NCBI GenBank assembly: GCA_012523035.1
Contig: JAAYJH010000030.1
Coordinates: forward strand, 1 to 64,000
DNA length: 64,000 bases
From: Fibrobacter sp.
GTDB taxonomy: Bacteria; Fibrobacterota; Fibrobacteria; Fibrobacterales; Fibrobacteraceae
Reading direction: 5' to 3'
Shown here: in pieces, positions 53,929 through 62,246 of the stretch
How positions within the stretch are numbered: the stretch's first letter is position 1
Layout: each line of letters starts with the position of its first letter
Made by a program: the position numbers and the translations under genes
The notes under the pieces: model-generated
Told to the model about the DNA's origin: nothing
Database searches by the model: none
The model's input: the letters and a program-made list of their open reading frames with translations, nothing else

Positions 53929-54125
53929 GGACTCATATCTAAAGAATCTAACTTTTGCTTAATGACACTGTTTTTTTTCTCGAAAGCCTCCAAAGAATCC
54001 TTAGTTTTTTGTATTAGAGATTCCAAAGCATGAACTTCTTTTTCTAAAACTTCTATTTCAGCCTTTTTTTCTGGATTAGAGCACGCCGCCAAAAAAAACA
54101 CAGCAAGAACAATAAAATACTTCAT
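53925..54125 (-). CDS. Small coiled-coil lipoprotein
   Basis: The 66-residue protein starts MKYFIVLAVFFLAACSNPE, with the lipobox LAAC, so lipidation at Cys 15 is likely. The rest is a single amphipathic coiled coil of Lys, Glu and Leu (EIEVLEKEVHALESLIQKTK and onward), reminiscent of Lpp-like spacers. A longer frame to 54161 would place 12 residues before the signal peptide and is unlikely. It is coupled to the M50-like gene. Confidence 0.75.
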   Translation of the reverse strand: MKYFIVLAVFFLAACSNPEKKAEIEVLEKEVHALESLIQKTKDSLEAFEKKNSVIKQKLDSLDMSP

Positions 54126-54229
54126 AAAACAAATATATAAATATAATCCATCAAAAAACAAAAAAAGATAATATCAAAGTATTTATTGACTCTAACACTA
54201 CCCCACTTATTGTATTGAAAAGACCCATA

Positions 54230-54245
54230 TTGAAGCACGCTTCAA
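54230..54245. repeat. Perfect 7-bp palindrome with an extra GCGCTTCA copy
   Basis: TTGAAGC (54230-54236) and GCTTCAA (54239-54245) are separated by two bases, and a further GCGCTTCA follows within ten bases, giving two alternative stems. It lies between the patatin-like gene's stop and the small lipoprotein gene's start. There is no T run on either strand, so it is not a standard terminator. Confidence 0.35.
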
Positions 54246-54349
54246 AGCGCTTCATAAAGAAAAAATCTTTGAAATTTTGAAATCAAATCACTACTGATAT
54301 AAAAAAATGAAATGTAAAAACACAATTAATTATGGATGGCTTCTAAGCG

Positions 54350-56755
54350 TTAAAATTGATAATTACCTATTTGGATAAAATAACGATAATCTTTAAACTT
54401 TCTTAATTGCAATATATTTTGATGATCCACTAAACGACTCAAACCAACCCTCACATCCAAAGAATTATAAGCAAAACGAAGGGTAGGCTCTAATAAAAAG
54501 CGATGGTCTCTTATAAATACGCTTGGATTTTCTTCAAAATCTTTTATATACGAAGCAAAAACCCAAAAACCAAAGTAATGTTTATGGAGTCCGATTTGTG
54601 TTCGAAGCAAAGCATAATGATAAGAACTTAATTCTGCAAAGTACCATTCTGTGCTCCATGGACTTGCTGGAATTTGAAATCGATAAACATTATCTATAGG
54701 ATTATAACCCAGTAATTCGGGATACACATAACCATACCCCTCTTTATGATAAAGGCTAAGAGCTCCAATTGCAGCAAGGCCTAAGTTCAAAAAAGGAGTT
54801 GGAGAATGTTTAAACTCAAAATTCACTTGACTTCGATAGTGCATGGGAACAAAGTCATAAATACCAGCATAAATAGATCGCATAGAAAGGCTAGCTTTTA
54901 TACGATATCCATCACCTCCAAACCACTCTTCAAAATTTGGAGTAGAATACTCATAACTAAAAAATGGTTCGACGGGTTTACTCTTTATGTTTAGAATTTC
55001 TTTACCATAATAAAACTGATGCTCTCTAGATGCAAAAGACACTCTAAAATCCAATCGAGTCCAATCACTCACTTGATAAACAAAACCCGTGTTAAAATCT
55101 TTCTTTGACTCCACTAAAAGAGCATTCCATAAAAATTCATTTTGAAGGTAATTTTTAAGAACTTCTATTTTCGTATAATCCACATTAATAAAAAAGCTTC
55201 CTTTTCCATCTAAAAGCCTTGACAATCGAATTTCTGGACGAACACCATAAGAATTTAAGCCATAAAAAGCATCGAGTAAAAACAAATATTCAAACTGATT
55301 AATATATTGCATGTCTATTTTTGAATAAGCATTCACACCTCGAATATTAGATCCAAAGCCTCCCAAATAAATATCGAGAATGCTAGGTGTTTTCGCATCC
55401 ACATAAAGCTCCCCATTTTCTTGCAATTCCAATTTTATATCTTGATAAAGACCAGATTCATAAAGGCTTTTCAAAAAATTTTTGGGGGCTTCTATACCGG
55501 TATCTTTGGGGTTCCAATGTGTTTTAATCTGTGCTTGGATCTCTGCACTTAATGCGTCGTAAGAAGGTTTAAATTGAAACCAAGGAATAATAGAATCCGT
55601 AGATCGAAGGGAAGATTTTTTAGTTAAATTTTTTGCTATCACACCAAGCTTTTTCTCAAAGGCAGTAAAACCTGCTTGAATATAAGCCTCTCGTGTGTTT
55701 TCTGAAATCCGATGAGGACGGAGTAATATGACATTTTTTGGCAAATCCTCTAATGATTCTAAACTTTGTTTCCATATAGTTCTTTTCCAAGGATTTGTGA
55801 CTGTGTCTGTATAGCGTATTGGAATTGGAGTGGATACAATAGAAAGTTCTAAAGAATCCGTTATGGAGGGAATAAGCACTAAAGATGCCCACTCTCCTGA
55901 ATGCCTGTGACCTCGTAAAGGAAGACTTTGATAGATTGTCTTTAAGTTTTTACCCGTTGAAAACTCTGGAGAAATGCTTAAAAAAGCTTTGTTAGGGTGT
56001 ATGGGCTTTCGAGAAAGGCTTTCTTGTATTCTAAATTCAAACCAGTTACGCTGATATTCCAAAGACTCGCGTCCTAAAATTTGCCTTTGAACTTTAAGTT
56101 TCCCTAAAGAATCTCCTTCTATAGAATAACGCCATTGCAAAGTAGGTAGTCCTTTTTTTGCAATAGGTAAAAAGGGAATAAAGTCTTTTGAATCATTAGA
56201 ACCTTGTTCCTTCCCAACAAAATCTTTCAAGTCTTCTTCTAAAAACAAACTTTGAATTTGATCTGGACTAAAACCCGAAACCCATAAAGCAGCCACCCAA
56301 GCCCCCCAGGAAGTGGCTACAATGGAATCTATAGGAATTTGGTACTCCTCAATAGCATACAAAACGCCCAAATGAAACCACGGAGAATGCTCTCCACCCC
56401 CTAAATACAAAACTTTTTTTGGATCTTTTACAGTACGCTTATTAGCAATTGAACTGTTTTTTGACTGCGAAATGACTGGGTCCGTTTTTTTTACAGTGTC
56501 CAGTGTTTTTATAGAATCTGAATCTAATAACACACTCTCAAGAGGAGGACTGGATTCCCCTATGCGTTCATTTTTTCTTTCTTCGTCTGCAGATTTTTTT
56601 TCTGTCATAGACTTTGATTTTTCTTCTTGAAAAGCTTCTACCCTCTCTACTGTATTTTCCTTTAAATGTTGGTCTTTAAATAAAAGTGTCGAATCAGGAT
56701 TTTTTCCCCAAGCAAAGAAACAAAATAAGATGAGTATAAACTTTAGTGCCTTCAT
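54350..56755 (-). CDS. Patatin-like / BamA-like outer-membrane protein with altered active site
   Basis: The ATG at 56755 (AAGGGATC upstream) opens a signal peptide (about 1-17), then a low-complexity charged region (about 25-105) and a patatin-like domain. It shows YLGGGEHSPWFHLGVLYAIEE (about 118-138) and VATSWGAWVAALWVSGFSPDQI (about 147-168). After a POTRA-sized region, about 300 residues form strand-rich, aromatic-ended repeats typical of a 16-strand barrel. This is the PlpD layout. Compared with active patatins, GGGxRG reads GGGEHS, GxSxG reads ATSWG, and no DGG/DGA is seen, so hydrolysis is doubtful. It is the last gene of the ABC/PilT-like unit. Confidence 0.78.
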   Translation of the reverse strand: MKALKFILILFCFFAWGKNPDSTLLFKDQHLKENTVERVEAFQEEKSKSMTEKKSADEERKNERIGESSPPLESVLLDSDSIKTLDTVKKTDPVISQSKNSSIANKRTVKDPKKVLYLGGGEHSPWFHLGVLYAIEEYQIPIDSIVATSWGAWVAALWVSGFSPDQIQSLFLEEDLKDFVGKEQGSNDSKDFIPFLPIAKKGLPTLQWRYSIEGDSLGKLKVQRQILGRESLEYQRNWFEFRIQESLSRKPIHPNKAFLSISPEFSTGKNLKTIYQSLPLRGHRHSGEWASLVLIPSITDSLELSIVSTPIPIRYTDTVTNPWKRTIWKQSLESLEDLPKNVILLRPHRISENTREAYIQAGFTAFEKKLGVIAKNLTKKSSLRSTDSIIPWFQFKPSYDALSAEIQAQIKTHWNPKDTGIEAPKNFLKSLYESGLYQDIKLELQENGELYVDAKTPSILDIYLGGFGSNIRGVNAYSKIDMQYINQFEYLFLLDAFYGLNSYGVRPEIRLSRLLDGKGSFFINVDYTKIEVLKNYLQNEFLWNALLVESKKDFNTGFVYQVSDWTRLDFRVSFASREHQFYYGKEILNIKSKPVEPFFSYEYSTPNFEEWFGGDGYRIKASLSMRSIYAGIYDFVPMHYRSQVNFEFKHSPTPFLNLGLAAIGALSLYHKEGYGYVYPELLGYNPIDNVYRFQIPASPWSTEWYFAELSSYHYALLRTQIGLHKHYFGFWVFASYIKDFEENPSVFIRDHRFLLEPTLRFAYNSLDVRVGLSRLVDHQNILQLRKFKDYRYFIQIGNYQF

Positions 56756-56765
56756 AATAGATCCC

Positions 56766-57770
56766 TTAAGGTATTTTAGAGGGATCAAATGCTAATTTTA
56801 GTGCATTTTCTTTGGTGATATATTGAGATTCCACTAATTCTTTTAACGACATATCTATAGATAGCATTCCCTCGGCACTCGCAGAAGCAATCAAAGAAGG
56901 CAACTTAAAGTGTTCACCACTACGGATAAAAGAAGAGATATTTTGAGTGTTATATATAAGCTCCCATGCAGCAAACATTTGAGAAAAATCTATTGCAGGA
57001 ATCAAATGTTGCATGACGATAGCTTTTAAATTGGTGCTCAACAAAGACCTTGCCATCTGCATATCACTTACAGATTCAAAAGAAACAAGAGCGTCTAAAA
57101 CTCCCATCGAATTACCCGCAGTAAAAGTAGCCACTACTATAGCTCCCGCTCCTGCTGCACGCAAGGCGTCTATAATGTTTTCTTGTTTTAAATCACCTAG
57201 CCAAAATAAATCAGTCCCCGCCAATAAACCTTGCTTGAGTGTTTTAGAAATATCTTCACTTTTAGCTTGCATTAACAATGTATCTCCAGTTGGAATTTCC
57301 ATTTCGCCAACAGGATCCAAAAATATTGCTCTTAAAACTCTATTTTTACAAAGAGCACTCACATAAGAAGAGGCCGAAGTTGTTTTTCCCGAACAAGGAG
57401 TGCCCGCAAATAAGATCAATCCAGAACTCACCTCTAAAAGCGAAGTCAGTGCTTGCGGAGCCCCTAACTCTTCAAATGAAGGACACTTAGAAAGAATAGG
57501 TCTAAAGCTTGCTTGTTTTCCAAATGCTCCTCTAGAATACCGTACCCGCCAATAAACATCGTCCCACGGTCCAGCAGTAAACACACCTGACTCTGCGTCT
57601 AGTTTTTTTAAAAAAGCATCTAAAGTTCCAAAATAAATTATAGGAGCATCTTCAATTAAACGCACTTCGTCAAATAATCGAACAGCTGGAGTAAAGCCTT
57701 CGACAATAATTAACTCACTCGCACCTGCTTCAAGAGTATAACTTAAACATTTTTCTATGGGTGATTTCAT
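56766..57770 (-). CDS. Divergent PilT-like ATPase
   Basis: The 334-residue protein aligns with PilT/PilU over its length. Walker A is intact (GTPCSGKTT, 123-131; Lys 129). Other motifs are altered: the Asp box is LDPVGEME; Walker B is LFWLGDLKQ (about 188-196), with Asp in place of the catalytic GE of IGEMRD; and the His box reads ATFTAGNS without histidine. The C-terminal part keeps LLSTNLKAIVMQHLIP, the PilT LL..LKavvsQ.Ll element. ATP binding is likely; hydrolysis is uncertain. It overlaps the other PilT-like gene by four bases. Confidence 0.78.
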   Translation of the reverse strand: MKSPIEKCLSYTLEAGASELIIVEGFTPAVRLFDEVRLIEDAPIIYFGTLDAFLKKLDAESGVFTAGPWDDVYWRVRYSRGAFGKQASFRPILSKCPSFEELGAPQALTSLLEVSSGLILFAGTPCSGKTTSASSYVSALCKNRVLRAIFLDPVGEMEIPTGDTLLMQAKSEDISKTLKQGLLAGTDLFWLGDLKQENIIDALRAAGAGAIVVATFTAGNSMGVLDALVSFESVSDMQMARSLLSTNLKAIVMQHLIPAIDFSQMFAAWELIYNTQNISSFIRSGEHFKLPSLIASASAEGMLSIDMSLKELVESQYITKENALKLAFDPSKIP

Positions 57771-59437
57771 ATTTCAACCTTTTTTGAGGGCTTATACGCC
57801 ATAAAGCGACGCACATCAAAAGCTCGTTTCCATGCTTCGGAGCCTTCAATATACCCCAAATCCACCAAGTTTTGCAAAGAATCGTCTAAAGTTTGTGCAG
57901 TCGATTTCATGGAAGCTAAAGTCGATGGAATTTGCATGAATTCCATTTTTCTAATTAAACTGGCTATTGTTGTAGATACCTTAAGAGCTTCTACAGCCAA
58001 AACCTCTCCCTGCTTATCTACAATAGGTATTAAATGCTGCACAATGACTCCTTTGAGCTGCTCCGCTAAAGATTGAGCTAATGGTTGTCTTTGCATTTCT
58101 GATACAGAATCCAAGAATCGAGTTAAAATACCCAAAATATTTTTCCCAGAAGTGACCGCAAAAACTAATACCCCTGCATTAGCAGCTTGAAGCAAAAGTC
58201 CTAATTCTTCTATGTTTTCGATGTGATCAAAAAGAATCAAATCAGCCCCATCATTGATAGCGGTTCGAGTAGCCTGTGCTCCAGTAGAAGCGTGTAAACC
58301 TATTTCTTTTTGGGCTATAATTCCGTTTGGATTTTGCAATAATCGTTCTATGGGTTTTTCTATTGTTTGAATATAAACACCTTTTTGAGAAGCAATTGTT
58401 TCTGCAAAAGTAGCCATCGTTGTGGAACGACCACTAGACGCTTCTCCTGCAATGATGACTAAACCACTTTCTAAACTCAAAAAGTCTTTGCAAAACGCGG
58501 GTAAATTCAAATCTTCTAATGCAATACTTTGTAAAGGAATCAATCGAATGGCTAAATATGGAGTCACCCCTAACCATGTCACTGAAAGTCGTGCTCTACC
58601 AGCACCTTTTAAAGCAAAAGTTTTACTAAAGTTTCTACCCATTGTAAATTCTTTACTATCCACAAAACCACGCGAGGCTTCACTTAACCACTGCATCAAC
58701 TGATTAGAATCGATTTTAGTTTCACTCACATAATGCAGAGATCCCGATTGATACACTGCAATAGGAGAATCTAAGTGCAAATAAACATCGGTAGAGTTAA
58801 ACTGTCTTGCATAAGATAAAATTTGAAGCAAAGACATCGAGGGGTCTATAACGCGTGGCACCTCTATTTCTAAGTCTCCTAAACCCGAATTAATAGCAAA
58901 TTGATCTGGTAAAGACTGTTTTTCTTTTGTGAGGTCATCTGTTTCTTCGCGCTTTAATTGAACCCGAGCGATATTGGTGGATTCTAACCCAGCAACAGCT
59001 TCGACTTGTATAGGTGGTGTCCCAGAAGTATCTGCATAAGGGTTATTTCCCTCTATTTGAAGTTCTGTTTTTGCTGTATTTTTTATGATAGTATTAGCCG
59101 TAACAGGGTTGAGCGTCTCTTTTTTAGAGACTCCCAAAGATTCTTTAGTTGGAGTGGGCTTCACCGCTACAGATGCTCTACTAAAAGTGTTTGAGGTTTT
59201 AGAATCAGAGATTTTATTGGACTCTGTGTTAGTGCTCGAGTCTTTGGATTTTTTAAGTTCTAGTTTTTTAACATATTCTAAAACTTGTTTGTACATTGCA
59301 GGCTTTAAAAGTCCTGCTTCTACCAAAATAACACCGATATCTTTTGCTTGGGTAATTTGAGGCCAATATTTTTTTATTTGTTCATTGGTTGCCAAGCGAT
59401 TAGAAAACAAAACTTTTGCGATATATTGATTTCTCAT
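57767..59437 (-). CDS. PilT-like protein with N-terminal MshEN-like domain, Walker A lysine replaced
   Basis: The 556-residue protein has an N-terminal helical segment resembling GspE/PilB N-terminal domains (about 1-60; LFSNRLATNEQIKKYW, GVILVEAGLLKPAMYKQVL) and a Ser/Thr/Lys-rich linker (about 62-190). A PilT-like core follows (about 195-540; FNSTDVYLHLDSP). Walker A reads GEASSGRS (331-338), with Arg 337 in place of the lysine. Walker B reads LILFDHIENIEEL without GE, and the His box reads VFAVTSG. LAEQLKGVIVQHLIP is conserved. It probably does not hydrolyse ATP and may partner the neighbouring PilT-like protein. It overlaps the ABC permease gene by four bases. Confidence 0.78.
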   Translation of the reverse strand: MRNQYIAKVLFSNRLATNEQIKKYWPQITQAKDIGVILVEAGLLKPAMYKQVLEYVKKLELKKSKDSSTNTESNKISDSKTSNTFSRASVAVKPTPTKESLGVSKKETLNPVTANTIIKNTAKTELQIEGNNPYADTSGTPPIQVEAVAGLESTNIARVQLKREETDDLTKEKQSLPDQFAINSGLGDLEIEVPRVIDPSMSLLQILSYARQFNSTDVYLHLDSPIAVYQSGSLHYVSETKIDSNQLMQWLSEASRGFVDSKEFTMGRNFSKTFALKGAGRARLSVTWLGVTPYLAIRLIPLQSIALEDLNLPAFCKDFLSLESGLVIIAGEASSGRSTTMATFAETIASQKGVYIQTIEKPIERLLQNPNGIIAQKEIGLHASTGAQATRTAINDGADLILFDHIENIEELGLLLQAANAGVLVFAVTSGKNILGILTRFLDSVSEMQRQPLAQSLAEQLKGVIVQHLIPIVDKQGEVLAVEALKVSTTIASLIRKMEFMQIPSTLASMKSTAQTLDDSLQNLVDLGYIEGSEAWKRAFDVRRFMAYKPSKKVEI

Positions 59438-60237
59438 AAAAAATCTCTCCGACTAAACCACCAAGAAGCAATTCCCAAAAACACCCCAATATAGCCCAAT
59501 GCATAAATACTCTGCCAGACTAAATAAGATTTAGAAACTGTAATATCATGAACCACAAAAGAACTAATATTATATCGATAAAGACCTGGAAAAATTGCAT
59601 GTATCCAGACTGCCAAACGCTCTAATACGACGCTACCAAAACCTTCGATTTCGCCCATTTTTTTTACAAATTGTACTTGTTCTAACAACTGATTAGACAA
59701 ATGCCCCGCAAAATAAACCCCCAAAGTAAAAAGTGTGCTTAAAACTGCAGTGCTAAAGCTAGAAAACAATAAAGCCACTGCGACAACAATAGCCATTTCA
59801 CAAAATATCAAATAAATAGCACTAAGCAAAGACCATGTTGGATTTGAGTGAGTGAAAAATAAAATCAAATAATAAAGCAAAGACAAAAAGATCAAATGAA
59901 CCGCTAAAACTCCTAACAGGCCAAAATATTTCCCTACAATAAAACTCACTCGACTGATAGGTTTTGAAAGCAAGGTTAATACGGTACGACGCTGGATCTC
60001 TTTTTGAACTAGACTGATTCCCACAAAAACAGCAATCAAAAGCCCTGATAAAGACATAATCGAAAGGGTTGTCGATTTAATAACATGTGCCCGATCAAAA
60101 ACAGACCATTCTCCGAGCATGATGCTAAAAAAAACCAAAGCAATGGCTAAAAAGAATAAATTATAAAGAATTTTATCACGAATGGACTCGCGAAAGGTGT
60201 TTAAAGCTATAACCACAATATGCTTAAGACTCTGCAC
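59434..60237 (-). CDS. ABC-2 type transporter permease
   Basis: The protein (about 267 residues) has six hydrophobic segments and the ABC-2 start pattern (ALNTFRESIRDKILYNLFFLAIAL). VQKEIQRRTVLTLLSKPISRVSFIVGKY is the conserved cytoplasmic segment of the NosY/GldF-type permeases. The GTG at 60237 has AGGAG seven bases upstream; TTG at 60243 is too close to it. It overlaps the ATPase gene by 14 bases. Substrate unknown. Confidence 0.85.
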   Translation of the reverse strand: MQSLKHIVVIALNTFRESIRDKILYNLFFLAIALVFFSIMLGEWSVFDRAHVIKSTTLSIMSLSGLLIAVFVGISLVQKEIQRRTVLTLLSKPISRVSFIVGKYFGLLGVLAVHLIFLSLLYYLILFFTHSNPTWSLLSAIYLIFCEMAIVVAVALLFSSFSTAVLSTLFTLGVYFAGHLSNQLLEQVQFVKKMGEIEGFGSVVLERLAVWIHAIFPGLYRYNISSFVVHDITVSKSYLVWQSIYALGYIGVFLGIASWWFSRRDFL

Positions 60238-61141
60238 GAGCAATCTCCTCTGTCAAAACATCTTCTAAACTGGGCCTTTGTATATCTATTTTTTGAATAG
60301 AAAGGTTGTTGTCGACACAAAATCGTAAAAACTCATCTTTAACTTGAGAAGATTTGCACAACCATTCTCCGGATTGCACTCCCTTTTTGACGCCTCTGAT
60401 TGGAGCCTCTTGAAGTTCTGGACCTTGAATAAAAACATGATACTCAGCTGAATGAGAATCGGTAATGCTATGAATCTTTCCTTCTCGAACGACTCGACCA
60501 TCTACAATCATCCCCACCCTATCACTAATGGACTCTACATCAGATAATAAATGGCTAGAATAAAACACTGTCACTCCCTCTTGATTGAGAGATAAAATGG
60601 CATTTCGAACATCTCTTCTACCCATTGGGTCTAAGCCACTCATGGGCTCGTCTAAAATCAAAAGCTTTGGCTTAGAAAGAATCGCTTGAGCAATGCCTAT
60701 GCGTTGGACCATTCCTTTGGAATAAGTGCGTAAACGACGATCTGCCCAATCTTTATTGGCATGCACTAATTCTAGAGCCCAATCTATTCGCTTCTGCAAT
60801 TCAAGCCCAGAAAGCCCCACTAAATGCCCATAAAAAACCATTAATTCCCGAGCCGTTAGGTAATCATAAAAATAAGGGTGTTCTGGAGAATAACCCACAA
60901 GGCGACGAATTTCAATACCTCTTGCTGAAGCTCCCGAAATCTCTACACGCCCAGAATCATAAGTCAAAAGCCCTGTTAATATTTTAATAGTCGTGGATTT
61001 TCCTGCCCCATTTGGACCTATAAATCCATAAATGGAGCCTTTGGGCACTGAAAGACTCACATCGGTCAAAGCCTTTTTGGCTTGCATTAAAAATCCCGTT
61101 CGATAAGTTTTATTTAAAGCTTCTATTTCTATCATTTGCAT
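60224..61141 (-). CDS. ABC transporter ATP-binding protein
   Basis: The 305-residue protein has Walker A GPNGAGKST (about 44-52), Q-loop VGYSPEHPYFY, signature YSKGMVQRIGIAQAIL, Walker B LLILDEPMSGLDP and the H-loop FYSSHLLSDVE. It ends in a C-terminal domain common to ABC-2 exporter ATPases (such as GldA and NatA types). It begins one base after the small membrane protein's stop and shares its transcript with the permease. Confidence 0.92.
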   Translation of the reverse strand: MQMIEIEALNKTYRTGFLMQAKKALTDVSLSVPKGSIYGFIGPNGAGKSTTIKILTGLLTYDSGRVEISGASARGIEIRRLVGYSPEHPYFYDYLTARELMVFYGHLVGLSGLELQKRIDWALELVHANKDWADRRLRTYSKGMVQRIGIAQAILSKPKLLILDEPMSGLDPMGRRDVRNAILSLNQEGVTVFYSSHLLSDVESISDRVGMIVDGRVVREGKIHSITDSHSAEYHVFIQGPELQEAPIRGVKKGVQSGEWLCKSSQVKDEFLRFCVDNNLSIQKIDIQRPSLEDVLTEEIARAES

Positions 61142-61142
61142 T

Positions 61143-61352
61143 TCATCGTTTTTGTTGTTTTTTGTGAATCACATAATAAACTATAGATCCTAACACATAA
61201 AAAGCAATGCCCAAATAAAACACTGGATTTAAATTAAATCCTTCTAATGCAGGAAACAAATTATACAATGTGGAGCCGCCAAAAAAATAAATCAATACGA
61301 GTATTGTTCCTAAAACACGAAGCACATAAGTTGTAATCACCAGTTTGCTCAT
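61143..61352 (-). CDS. Small two-span membrane protein
   Basis: The 69-residue protein starts MSKLVITTYVL at an ATG with GGAG six bases before it. A longer frame begins at TTG 61403 but that start lacks support. Two hydrophobic segments (about 3-22 and 43-62) surround a short loop, ending in basic KKQQKR. It resembles no family I know. It opens the six-gene unit and may be a transporter accessory subunit. Confidence 0.65.
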   Translation of the reverse strand: MSKLVITTYVLRVLGTILVLIYFFGGSTLYNLFPALEGFNLNPVFYLGIAFYVLGSIVYYVIHKKQQKR

Positions 61353-61412
61353 CAGTAACTCCATACAAAAATAGGTAAAATCATAAAAATAAAGATCCTC
61401 CAAAAAGTCTCT

Positions 61413-61433
61413 TATAAAAAGTACCTTTTTATA
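61413..61433. promoter_or_regulatory. Perfect 9-bp inverted repeat upstream of the ABC/PilT-like unit
   Basis: TATAAAAAG (61413-61421) and CTTTTTATA (61425-61433) flank TAC. It lies about 60 bases before the first gene of the unit and after the GGGP-synthase gene. It may be an operator at the unit's promoter or a weak terminator. AT-rich composition makes chance more likely than for a GC-rich palindrome. Confidence 0.4.
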
Positions 61434-61493
61434 GCCAATAAAAGTAAAGAATTTAGAAAAAACAAAAAAAAGCGATGTTTAATTTCTCACTTA

Positions 61494-62246
61494 TTACTTT
61501 TGATGGATAGCAGAAGCAAATTCTTGCATTAAAGTGCTTGAATTATTAATTTCTAACACTGTCCCAATCACCACAATTTGGGCTCCTGCTAAAACCCTTT
61601 GTTGGGCCACTTCAGGAGAACGAATTCCTCCCCCTACGATGATTTTTAAATCGGTTGATTTTTTAGTATATACTATATGTTCAAGAGGGACAGGTTCTTC
61701 TGCTCCACTCCCCGCCTCTAAATAGACATAACGCATCCCCATCAGCTCTGCAGCCACAGAATGTGCCATAGAGAGTTTTGGTTTATTAGCAGGTACAGGA
61801 AAAGTACCACTAATAAATTCTACAGCGGTGCGTTTATCACTATTGATGAGCTGATAGGCCGTAGGGATTGCCTCCATTTTTAAGGAGCGCACCAAAACAC
61901 CACCCCGCACTTGCTCATCAATTAAATAATGAGGATTACGACCACTCACCAAAGTCATAAATAACATTGCATCAAAACCAGGGACCACTTGACTAGCTCC
62001 ACCAGGAAAAAGTATAACAGGAATATCCACTTTTTCTTTTAAGGCTTGAATCTGCTCAAGCATGTTAAAATTCCCCATAAAAGAACCACCCACCAAAAGT
62101 AGATCTGCTCCATTTTTAAAAGCTCGAATCCCCGCTTGAATAAAGCTAGAATCATGAGCTGTATCGGGGTCTAAAAGCACAGCAAACAAAGCCCCTTTTT
62201 GCTCCATTCCGTTATTTAATCGTGTCTCTATGGGTCCTAATTTCAT
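61494..62246 (-). CDS. Geranylgeranylglyceryl/heptaprenylglyceryl phosphate synthase family protein
   Basis: The 250-residue TIM-barrel protein matches GGGPS group II: LFAVLLDPDTAHDSSF, ADLLLVGGSFM, PVILFPGGASQVVPGFDAMLFMTLVSGRNPHYLI, VYLEAGSGAEEPV and IIVGGGIRSPEVAQQ. The family joins a polyprenyl diphosphate to sn-glycerol 1-phosphate, the first ether-lipid step in archaea; bacterial homologues occur in Firmicutes and the Bacteroidetes side of FCB. Product and chain length here are unknown. It overlaps alaS by four bases. Confidence 0.9.
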   Translation of the reverse strand: MKLGPIETRLNNGMEQKGALFAVLLDPDTAHDSSFIQAGIRAFKNGADLLLVGGSFMGNFNMLEQIQALKEKVDIPVILFPGGASQVVPGFDAMLFMTLVSGRNPHYLIDEQVRGGVLVRSLKMEAIPTAYQLINSDKRTAVEFISGTFPVPANKPKLSMAHSVAAELMGMRYVYLEAGSGAEEPVPLEHIVYTKKSTDLKIIVGGGIRSPEVAQQRVLAGAQIVVIGTVLEINNSSTLMQEFASAIHQK

